DNA of 14,993 nt from NCBI GenBank assembly GCA_019416865.1, contig DXWL01000041.1, positions 1 through 14,993 of the forward strand. Reading direction: 5' to 3'. The position numbers and the translations under genes were made by a program. Source of the DNA: Fusobacterium sp. Its GTDB lineage: Bacteria > Fusobacteriota > Fusobacteriia > Fusobacteriales > Fusobacteriaceae. Position 1 is the first letter of the stretch; each line of letters starts with the position of its first letter. Shown here in pieces: positions 7,226 through 14,300 of this stretch. The notes below the pieces were generated by a model, which saw only the letters and a program-made list of their open reading frames with translations, did no database searches and was not told the DNA's origin.

Positions 7226-8164
7226 CTATGCTTCTTCACCACATCTTTTTAGAAGTCTTTCCCATCTTAAATCAACTTCAGCTTGGAATTGTTCTAATAG
7301 ATGTTCATTTCCTTTTTTGAATAAGTGTTTAAATCTTCCTTGTTCTTTTAAGAATTCAGTAATAGGAAGTTTATTTTTTGGTTTGTAAGATAGTTTCCAT
7401 TCTCCGTTTACTACTTCATATAACGGCCAGTAGCAAGTTTCTACTGCTAACTTACATATTTTCATCATTTTCTCTTCACTGTATCTCCATCCTCTTGGAC
7501 ATGGAGCCATTACTGCTAAGAAAGCTGCCCCTTCTGTGTAGATAGCTTTTTCAGCTTTTTCATAAAGGTCTTTCATATTTCCGATAAATGTAGATTGAGC
7601 TACATATGGAATATTATGAGCTGCCATAATAGCAACTAGATCTTTTTTAGATTGCATTTTACCATTACTTGCACTTCCTATTGGAGTAGTAGTAGTATCT
7701 GCAAAGTGAGGTGTAGCAGAAGATCTTTGGATACCAGTGTTCATGTAAGCTCCGTTGTCATAACATACATAAACCATGTCATGTCCTCTTTCCATTGCTC
7801 CTGATAATGATTGGAATCCGATATCGTATGTTCCTCCATCTCCACCAAATGCTATAAATTTATAAGTTTCTTTAACTTTTCCTTTTCTGTGTAGTACTTG
7901 GTATGCAGCTTCAACACCACTTATTGTAGCAGCAGCATTTTCAAATGCTGAGTGGATAAATGAATCTGTCCAAGCTGTGTATGGATATAAGAATGTAGAT
8001 ACTTCAAGACAGCTTGTAGCACTGCATATTACTGCGTGATCTTCAGGTTTTAAAGCTCTTAAAACTGTTCTAACTGCAATAGGACCTCCGCAACCTGCAC
8101 ACATTCTTTGTCCTCCAGTTAGTCTTTCAGGCTTATTCATTACTTCTTTTAAATTATATGCCAT
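7226..8164 (-). CDS. porB: 2-oxoacid (pyruvate):ferredoxin oxidoreductase, beta subunit
   Basis: The beta subunit binds thiamine diphosphate and the proximal 4Fe-4S cluster. Its four cluster cysteines are visible: C22 and C25 in MCAGCGG, C52 in SATSCLE and C222 in APCPRGW. The TPP/Mg2+ site is GGDGGTYDIGFQS (107-119) with N137 in YDNGAYMNTG. The 312-residue length suits the four-subunit enzyme. The complex makes acyl-CoA, CO2 and reduced ferredoxin from a 2-oxoacid and CoA in the cytoplasm. AGGAGGAAATT precedes the ATG; porA ends 12 bp upstream. It is the last subunit gene of the porG-D-A-B cluster. Pyruvate is the most likely substrate, but the related 2-ketoisovalerate (VOR) enzymes have the same layout and similar motifs. 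Confidence 0.93.
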   Translation of the reverse strand: MAYNLKEVMNKPERLTGGQRMCAGCGGPIAVRTVLRALKPEDHAVICSATSCLEVSTFLYPYTAWTDSFIHSAFENAAATISGVEAAYQVLHRKGKVKETYKFIAFGGDGGTYDIGFQSLSGAMERGHDMVYVCYDNGAYMNTGIQRSSATPHFADTTTTPIGSASNGKMQSKKDLVAIMAAHNIPYVAQSTFIGNMKDLYEKAEKAIYTEGAAFLAVMAPCPRGWRYSEEKMMKICKLAVETCYWPLYEVVNGEWKLSYKPKNKLPITEFLKEQGRFKHLFKKGNEHLLEQFQAEVDLRWERLLKRCGEEA

Positions 8165-8175
8165 TGAATTTCCTC

Positions 8176-9357
8176 CTATTCTCTTACACCTAGATATCTG
8201 TATGTTTCTAATGGTTCTTTGCTGTCTTTTTCAGCTAATATAGTTTCAAATACTGATCTTAAGCTTTCAACTGTAACGTCTCTTCCACCTAATCCATAGA
8301 TGTAGTTTACCATTTTTGGTCCGTTTGCTACATCATAAAGAGCTGATCTAGTTTCAGCAAAAACTGGTCCTCCGCATCCGTTAAATCCTTCAGATTTATC
8401 CATAACAGCTACGATACCTACATGTTTAAGAGCTTCTGCAATTTCTTTCATAGGGAATGGTCTGAATACTCTGATTTTTAATACTCCGACTTTCTTTCCT
8501 TCTTCTCTCATTTGGTCAACAACTTCTTTAGCTGTTCCTGCTGAAGAGTTGATTATTACCATTGCTGCTTCTGCATCTTCTAATTTATATTCTTCAAAGA
8601 ATCCATATTTTCTTCCTGAAATTTTTTCAAATTTTTCAGCAATTTCAAGGATAACTTTTTTAGCATTCATCATACCTTGAGCTTGTAATCTCTTATGTTC
8701 GATATAATATTTTTCAATATCATAAGGTCCGTGAGCTATAGGTCTTTCTGCATTTAGTAAGTAATCTTCAGGTTTGTATTCTCCTACAAATTCTTTAACT
8801 ACTTCATCTTCTAATAATTCAATATTTTCAACAGCGTGAGATGTAATAAATCCATCTTGACATACCATTACTGGAAGTTGTACATCTGGATGTTCTCCAA
8901 TAAGAACACCTTGAATAAAGTTATCATAAGCTTCTTGGTTTGTTTCACTGTATATTTGAATCCATCCAGCATCTCTTGCACCCATAGAATCACTGTGGTC
9001 TGCGTTGATGTTGATTGGTCCTGATAAAGCTCTGTTTACACAAGCTAATGTGATTGGTAATCTTGAAGAAGCTGCTACATAAAGAAGCTCCCACATTAAA
9101 GCTAGTCCGCAAGAAGAAGTAGCTGTAAATGTTCTTGCCCCTGCTGCTTCTGCTCCAATTGCAGCTGACATAGCACTGTGTTCAGATTCAACTGGAACAA
9201 ATATTGTATCAACTTTTCCATCTGCCACGAATTGAGAGAAATATTGTGGTATTTCTGTTGATGGTGTGATAGGGAAAGCTGGTATTACATCTGGATTTAT
9301 TTGTCTCATAGCAATTGCTATGGCCTCGTTACCTGACATTCTTTCTTTTATACTCAT
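8176..9357 (-). CDS. porA: 2-oxoacid (pyruvate):ferredoxin oxidoreductase, alpha subunit
   Basis: The 393-residue alpha subunit carries the pyrimidine-binding half of the TPP site. The N-terminal domain shows SGNEAIAIAM, then FPITPSTEI (28-36), VESEHSAMSAAIGAEAAGAR (56-75) and TATSSCGLALMWE (78-90), all typical of PorA. NRALSGPININADHSD (108-123) and DAGWIQIYSE follow. The C-terminal transketolase-like domain includes VGVLKIRVFRPFPMKEI and a glycine-rich segment with FNGCGGP. A good GGGAGG lies before the ATG. The gene is 21 bp after porD and 12 bp before porB. Length and motif order match the four-subunit enzymes of thermophiles rather than one domain of the single-chain bacterial PFOR. Confidence 0.93.
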   Translation of the reverse strand: MSIKERMSGNEAIAIAMRQINPDVIPAFPITPSTEIPQYFSQFVADGKVDTIFVPVESEHSAMSAAIGAEAAGARTFTATSSCGLALMWELLYVAASSRLPITLACVNRALSGPININADHSDSMGARDAGWIQIYSETNQEAYDNFIQGVLIGEHPDVQLPVMVCQDGFITSHAVENIELLEDEVVKEFVGEYKPEDYLLNAERPIAHGPYDIEKYYIEHKRLQAQGMMNAKKVILEIAEKFEKISGRKYGFFEEYKLEDAEAAMVIINSSAGTAKEVVDQMREEGKKVGVLKIRVFRPFPMKEIAEALKHVGIVAVMDKSEGFNGCGGPVFAETRSALYDVANGPKMVNYIYGLGGRDVTVESLRSVFETILAEKDSKEPLETYRYLGVRE

Positions 9358-9378
9358 TAATTTTTCCTCCCAAACTAA

Positions 9379-9681
9379 CTATTCTTTCACAAGTTCTATT
9401 GCGTCGAATGGACACACTTCATAGCATATTCCACAACCTTTGCAGTGGTCGTAGTCAAATTCTCCTCTTTTTCCGTCTACAACAGGAATTGAAGAGTCAG
9501 GACAAACTGGTGCACAAAGTAAGCATTGTTTACATTTGTCAGCTATAAATACAGGTTTTCTAGATCTCCAGTCTCCTGTTTTGAAATATTTAGCTGATCC
9601 AGCTTCATAAACAATTCCACCAGGTGTTATATCTTTCCAAGACATAGTTTCTTCTATTTTTACTCCGTTTTTATTCTTCAT
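9379..9681 (-). CDS. porD: 2-oxoacid:ferredoxin oxidoreductase, delta (ferredoxin-like) subunit
   Basis: A 100-residue ferredoxin-like subunit with two complete CxxCxxCxxxCP motifs: C50, C53, C56, C60 and C80, C83, C86, C90. These hold two 4Fe-4S clusters that pass electrons from the TPP site to external ferredoxin. The stretch before them (SWKDITPGG, then EAGSAKYFKTGDWRSRKPV) is typical of PorD. The start used here has an AGGTG about 11 nt upstream. A later Met13 (MSWKDITPGG) matches where many relatives begin, but its GGAG is too far away. It begins 1 bp after the porG stop, so the two are translationally linked. Confidence 0.93.
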   Translation of the reverse strand: MKNKNGVKIEETMSWKDITPGGIVYEAGSAKYFKTGDWRSRKPVFIADKCKQCLLCAPVCPDSSIPVVDGKRGEFDYDHCKGCGICYEVCPFDAIELVKE

Positions 9682-9682
9682 T

Positions 9683-10258
9683 CTATTCTTTCACCTCTTT
9701 CATAGAACGCACTAGGGCTTCCATATTTCCTTTAAGTACTTCAGGTTTACTAGCAAATTTGTGTTTAAATGATCCTTCCATTGATGATAGGAATAAATCT
9801 TCATCAATAACTTTGCTGACTTTAACTATTGCACCTAACATTGGAGTATTAGGGAAATTTTTTCCAAGACATTCTTCAGAAATTTTTCTTGCATCGCAAG
9901 TATAAACTCTTCCTTCATAACCTTTTAAAAGAGGTCTTAATTCAGCAGGAGTTTTTGAACTGTTGATTATAATAGCTCCGTCTTTTTTAAGTCCTTTAGT
10001 TACATCTACACTTGCAAGAAGTGTTTCATCTACTACTACTACAAAGTTTGGTTCGTAAATGTTAGAGTGTACTCTCACTCTTTCTTTTGAAATACGGTTG
10101 TAAGCAGTTATAGGAGCACCCATTCTTTCAGGTCCGTATTCAGGGAATCCTTGAACATACATTCCAGTGTTGAAAGCAGAATCTGCCAAAAGAAGTGATG
10201 CTGTCTTAGCTCCTTGTCCACCTCTACCATGCCATCTAATCTCTACTACATCTTTCAT
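9683..10258 (-). CDS. porG: 2-oxoacid:ferredoxin oxidoreductase, gamma subunit
   Basis: The 191-residue gamma subunit forms the CoA-binding/structural domain of the complex. It opens with EIRWHGRGGQGAKTASLLLA (residues 6-25), the clearest signature of the family, followed by QGFPEYGPERMGAPITAYNR (36-55) and the VVVVDETLL strand. NFPNTPMLGAIVKV near residue 135 is also conserved. AAGGAG lies 8 nt before the ATG. It is the first structural gene of the cluster, with an 88-bp leader after the regulator gene that contains a GC-rich foldable element. The gene order G-D-A-B is that known from Thermotoga and archaeal pyruvate:ferredoxin oxidoreductases. Confidence 0.93.
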   Translation of the reverse strand: MKDVVEIRWHGRGGQGAKTASLLLADSAFNTGMYVQGFPEYGPERMGAPITAYNRISKERVRVHSNIYEPNFVVVVDETLLASVDVTKGLKKDGAIIINSSKTPAELRPLLKGYEGRVYTCDARKISEECLGKNFPNTPMLGAIVKVSKVIDEDLFLSSMEGSFKHKFASKPEVLKGNMEALVRSMKEVKE

Positions 10259-10293
10259 CCTTTTTTCTCCTTTTTCTCATTTTCTATATGAAT

Positions 10294-10337
10294 CTGCCAA
10301 CCTGTAAGAAGCCCGATGCTTTTTACCGCCCTGACAG
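10294..10337 (-). other. GC-rich foldable leader element upstream of porG
   Basis: On the minus strand this 44-nt stretch is 24/44 G or C, far above the surrounding AT-rich DNA. It can fold into two stacked stems: CUGUCAG (10337-10331) with UUGGCAG (10300-10294), including two G-U pairs, and inside it GUAAAAAGC (10326-10318) with GCUUCUUAC (10312-10304), 8 of 9 pairs around a 5-nt loop. The element lies about 22 nt before the porG ribosome binding site. There is no T-run after it, so it is not a plain terminator. I do not recognise a riboswitch class. It may be a cis-regulatory RNA, a dispersed repeat, or part of a small coding remnant (see findings). Confidence 0.45.
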
Positions 10338-10346
10338 TATTCTGAG

Positions 10347-11009
10347 CTATTTTTTATTTTTTCTTACTTCACATAAATATCTGTAAATTGTCGGCTCTGA
10401 TATTTTAAGTGCTTCAGAAACTTCTGATATTCCTCCACGAAGAGTAAATATCCCTTTGTCATTTAATTTTTTTATCACATCTATTTTTTCATCTTTATTA
10501 AGCCTCTGCCAGTCATATCCATTGTTTGAAATATAGTTTGACAGAGAGGTATTTATCATATCTTTCACTGATTTTGGGAAATCAGCAATCATCTTAGATT
10601 TTTCAATCTTATTTTCATCAAGCCCAAAATATGCTAAACTTTCAAGTTCTTTGCTCATTGAAAGATATTTTGTAATATCTATATTCACACAAAGCATACC
10701 AATAAGATTTTCTTTCTCATCTTTTATAAACAGAGTGGAAGATCTTAAAATTTTCCCTCCTGTAACACCTTTATAATTGGTTATAAAATTTTCTTTCTCA
10801 TATATCTTACTTTCCAAAAGATTCAGACCAAATTCTGTCATTGGTGCTCCATCGCTTCTTCCGCTTATATAGCTGTTATATATCTTCACACCTGAATGCT
10901 CAAAATCTCTCAAATCATGAAGCACAACCTCTACATTGCTTCCAAAACATCTGGAAATAAATTCTCCCATGACCTTATATCGTTCAAAAATTTGTTCTAT
11001 TTTAGTCAT
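10347..11009 (-). CDS. YheO/DauR-like transcriptional regulator (PAS + HTH)
   Basis: A 220-residue regulator with an N-terminal YheO-type PAS-like sensor (about 8-118) and a C-terminal helix-turn-helix (about 170-216). Family marks in the sensor are VEVVLHDL (26-33), NSYISGRSDGAPMTEF (45-60) and a STLFIKDEKENLIGMLCVNI strand pair (91-110). The HTH reads DKGIFTLRGGISEVSEAL, then KISEPTIYRYL. The DauR/YheO family includes regulators of amino-acid catabolism such as D-arginine use; the ligand here is unknown. GAGGT lies before the ATG. Its stop is 88 bp before porG on the same strand, so it may be cotranscribed with, and control, porGDAB. Two candidate promoters with a palindrome between them lie upstream, which suggests that its own expression is controlled. 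Confidence 0.85.
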   Translation of the reverse strand: MTKIEQIFERYKVMGEFISRCFGSNVEVVLHDLRDFEHSGVKIYNSYISGRSDGAPMTEFGLNLLESKIYEKENFITNYKGVTGGKILRSSTLFIKDEKENLIGMLCVNIDITKYLSMSKELESLAYFGLDENKIEKSKMIADFPKSVKDMINTSLSNYISNNGYDWQRLNKDEKIDVIKKLNDKGIFTLRGGISEVSEALKISEPTIYRYLCEVRKNKK

Positions 11010-11052
11010 ATACTACCTCTTTTTGAAAATTTTAAACCATTATCCTAATATA

Positions 11053-11082
11053 AGAATACATCAAACTATGATATTTTGTCAA
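11053..11082 (-). promoter_or_regulatory. Candidate proximal promoter for regulator gene
   Basis: On the minus strand TTGACA (11077-11082) and TATTCT (11053-11058) are separated by 18 bp, about 45 nt upstream of the regulator ATG. The -35 is a perfect consensus. The adjacent palindrome (11086-11110) lies just upstream of the -35. Confidence 0.55.
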
Positions 11083-11085
11083 TAA

Positions 11086-11110
11086 TTTTTTTATCACAGT
11101 GAAAAAAAAA
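11086..11110. promoter_or_regulatory. 25-bp palindrome, candidate operator
   Basis: The sequence is symmetrical about base 11098 with TCAC-A-GTGA at the core and T7/A8 flanks; 11 of 12 base pairs match, the only break being A11093/A11103. It reads T-run, core, A-run in both directions, so it does not work as a terminator. It sits 3 bp upstream of the proximal -35 and downstream of the distal promoter, a position suited to an activator or repressor of the regulator gene. Confidence 0.4.
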
Positions 11111-11157
11111 TTATCAAAAACTTTCTTTTTCAAATTACAACACACCCTTATATTAAT

Positions 11158-11186
11158 TATATAATCTCTTTTTTGCATTTTGTCAA
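11158..11186 (-). promoter_or_regulatory. Candidate distal promoter for regulator gene
   Basis: On the minus strand TTGACA (11181-11186) is followed after 17 bp by TATATA (11158-11163); an overlapping TATAAT gives a 19-bp spacer. It is about 150 nt upstream of the regulator ATG. A transcript from here would run through the palindrome at 11086-11110. Confidence 0.45.
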
Positions 11187-11242
11187 TTTAATAACTTTTC
11201 ATTATATAAATACATATAATTTATTTAATTTATTATCAAAAA

Positions 11243-11276
11243 AGACGGTACAAAACTAATTGTACCGCCTTTTTTT
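11243..11276. terminator. Two-way intrinsic terminator
   Basis: An 8-bp perfect stem, CGGTACAA (11246-11253) with TTGTACCG (11260-11267), encloses a 6-nt loop. On the minus strand it is followed by TCTTTTTT, ending the autotransporter transcript about 107 nt after its stop codon. On the plus strand it is followed by CCTTTTTTT. Because the plus strand has no recognised gene here, the minus-strand role is the likely one; it also shields the regulator's promoters from read-through. Confidence 0.75.
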
Positions 11277-11280
11277 AGGG

Positions 11281-11331
11281 ATATTGCCAAGAGAACTGGA
11301 TTAGGGAAATATAGGTATCTCTTGGAAATAT
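11281..11331. repeat. 14-bp inverted repeat in autotransporter 3' UTR
   Basis: ATATTGCCAAGAGA (11281-11294) and TCTCTTGGAAATAT (11318-11331) are inverted copies with one mismatch, separated by 23 nt. The unit lies between the autotransporter stop and its terminator. A weaker 7-bp inverted pair, TGATAAA (11336-11342) with TTTATCA (11358-11364), follows closer to the gene. It could be an mRNA-stabilising hairpin or the ends of a tiny dispersed element; the sequence alone does not decide. Confidence 0.5.
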
Positions 11332-11374
11332 TTTATGATAAACTCTTAGCACAGAAATTTATCAGCTTAATTAA

Positions 11375-14300
11375 TTAGAATCTATAAGAGATTCCTGCTG
11401 TAATTCTTGAGTCGTCCCCTTTATCAGACCACATCATCTCATATTTTCCATTAAATCCTACACCATTTTCATGTTCATAATCAAATCCTGCATAAACTGT
11501 TCCTGTATTTTCTGCTGCATCTACATCGTCCATTTTAATGTGAGTAGCTTGATAATCTCCTTCAAATAGTGTATATTCTGCATCATTATTTGAGTTAGCT
11601 GCTGCAAATGTATATTCAGCTCCTGCATTTAATTCAAGTTTTCCTTGAGAAAGAGCAAATTCTTTAGCAACTCCCATTCCTGCTGTTCCTTCAACAACTA
11701 TAATATCTTGTTCTGCAATAGTGAAGTTCATTTCAGGGTTTTCTGCTTTATCTTGATTGATAAATGTTACTCTTGCTCCTAAAACAGGCTGTAATTTTAC
11801 TGTATCAGTAACTTTATAATCTTTTCTACCTTTTAATGATAATACAACAGCATTTGAATCTGCTGTTCCTTTTTCAAAGTTTTTATCATTTATTTCAACT
11901 TTATCTTGACCTGCTATATTTGTAAATCCAAAATCACTTCTTAATTCTGAATCCATATCGCTCTTAATATATCCAATATTTCCAACAAGTTCTATTCCAT
12001 TTGCTGTTCTGTGTTTCATATAAAGACCTGCATAAGTGTTATCTCCGTCAAGTTTTCCTCCTCCGTTGATATCCATTTCAGCATCTCCTTGTCCAAACAC
12101 AGCTCCGTAAGATGTATTTTCAGTAAGTCCATATTCAATCATACCTACTGTACCTGTAATATCTCCATCATATCCTTTTACTCTGCTTCCTCCATCAAAT
12201 TCTGTATCAGAGTTTATATATTTACCTTGAGCCAACCACTCACCTTTTCCAGCTCTCTTAGTGAAATCTTCAACAGAGCTTACATATGAATTAACTATAT
12301 CTTTTATAACAACGCTTCCTGCTGTATAGTAAGCTTTTCCTGTAATATCTGTTCCCTTAATGTGTTCTACAAAAGCTTCACTACTATTAAAGCTATTTAT
12401 TTGACCTATTACATTTTCATTTGCTTTTTCTGTTTTTATTTGATTTAAATAAGCTTCATAAATTGTTTTATATTGTGCTGACAGTCCCATATCTTCTGCT
12501 GTTTTTATTTTCACTGATGTTCCTGTTCCCTCTTTTGATGTAACATCAAATATAGCAGATTCAAATTTTACTGTTCCATCTTTAAAACTATATTTATCTG
12601 TATCTAAACGAGTTTCATCAAGACCATTTTTATCAATCATAAATTTAACAACAGACCCTTTATCTGCACCTGCTCCTGTAATAATACTGTGTTTCATATC
12701 AAGATCTTTTGCAATATAATTTGCAAAATCACTTCCATGATTTCCATCTGCATTAAGAGTGATATTCATTGTTGTATCACTTCCAAGAGTAAGATTTGGA
12801 GTTTTTTCTGCTTTTGTATTTTCATCAAATCTTATGCTTCCGTTAGCTTCATTCCAGTTACCCCATACTCCTCCGTTAAGTTCTACAGTTTCAGCATTAT
12901 AAACTACATGATTAAAGGTATTTATAACATCAGTTCCTTTATTTCCTTCGATGACAAATTTATCTTCTCCTGCTCCTAAATCTATTTTTCCATCATATTT
13001 TTCAAATTTACTGTTTACTGTAACTATATTTTCTCCTGCACCAAGAGATATATTTCCATGAATATTATCAAGATTTTTTATAATATAATTAGATTTGTTT
13101 CCTTCTTTTGAAGTTTCTTCAATAACAGTTTCTGTTTTGTAATCTTGAGCTGTTCCAAGAACAAAATCTTTTCCTATTTCAATTGTATTTTCTTTGTCTT
13201 TTGATGTTTTATTAAAAGTAGTTTCTATTTTTCCAGCATTTTTTCCTGTAAGATTAATATCTGTGTAGTTTATATCAGCAATATCGGCTTCTGCATTTTT
13301 AAATTCAAGAACTGTTTCTCCCTCTGTTTTAAAATCTTCACTTTTTTGAGCTACACTTTCCACAACAGAACCTGCTTCCCCTTTGATAATTCCGTTTATT
13401 TCAGAACTTCCCATAAGAGAAAGTTTTCCTGTTCCTAAATTAACAGCAACAGCTTTTTCTCCTTTTGTTTGTGTTAAATCCTCTGTAACAGTGATATTTG
13501 CATTTGAAAGAATTAAATCATTGTTTTTCATATCTATAAGAGTTCCGCCATTTACAAGATATCCTGTCATATAAAGTTCTTCAAGAAGAAGATTTCCACC
13601 AGCTTCAAATACAACAGGCTTTTTATCATCTTGTGTATTTTTATCTTCTGCCACAACTCCTATAACTTTTTTAATTGTATTTCCTTTTTCATCTTTTTCT
13701 TGTCCTGCTCTTATATCAGAAATTTTTATTGATGAAGTTCTGTCTGTAGCATTGATATATCCAATATTTTTATCTCCAAAAGATGATTTATCAAGAGTAT
13801 CTCCTGTTATTGTAACTCCATTTTTATTTTGAAGTTCATAATTTGTATTAAGGGTTACTCCTGTTTTAGACCATTCTTTATCACTTAAATCAGCATTTGT
13901 TATAATTATTCCTGTATTATCTGATTTTCCATTAAAAGTATCAAATATATTACTGCTGTCAGAAGAATGAATAACACCTCTATTTATTAAAGTTCCTGTT
14001 CCTTTCATTCCCAAACCATTTTGAACTTTGATTAAACCATAGTTTTCTCCTCTTCCACCTTTAGAAACTTGAGCTTCACCATTAGTCCCTGTTGCTATTA
14101 AAGTTCCATAGTTATACAACTTTCCTGTTCCTGATATATTTTGAGAACCTCTATATGCTTCCACAATTCCATAGTTATAGGCAGAACTATTCCTTACTTG
14201 TTGCCCATAATATTCATTACCACTATTTGTGGCTTTTAAAAATCCATAATTATATAAATTTCCTGTTCCTGTTGATTGCTGAGCAAATTCTGTAACAACA

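Noticed and set aside
10294..10337. TPP riboswitch controlling the TPP-dependent por genes
   Set aside because: The element lacks the conserved CUGAGA and the ACCUGAUCUGG-type blocks of the THI box and is far too short.
11229..11374. Plus-strand open frame with an HTH-like stretch (DIAKRTGLGKYRYLLE) after a proline-phenylalanine run
   Set aside because: It has no start codon or ribosome binding site, runs straight through the terminator hairpin, and is under 50 codons. The helix-turn-helix resemblance is probably chance or, at best, a tiny remnant.
14092..14295. Plus-strand open frame of 67 codons opposite the autotransporter
   Set aside because: Its Tyr/His/Phe-rich repeats are the complement of the NYG repeats of the real gene; no ribosome binding site was seen.
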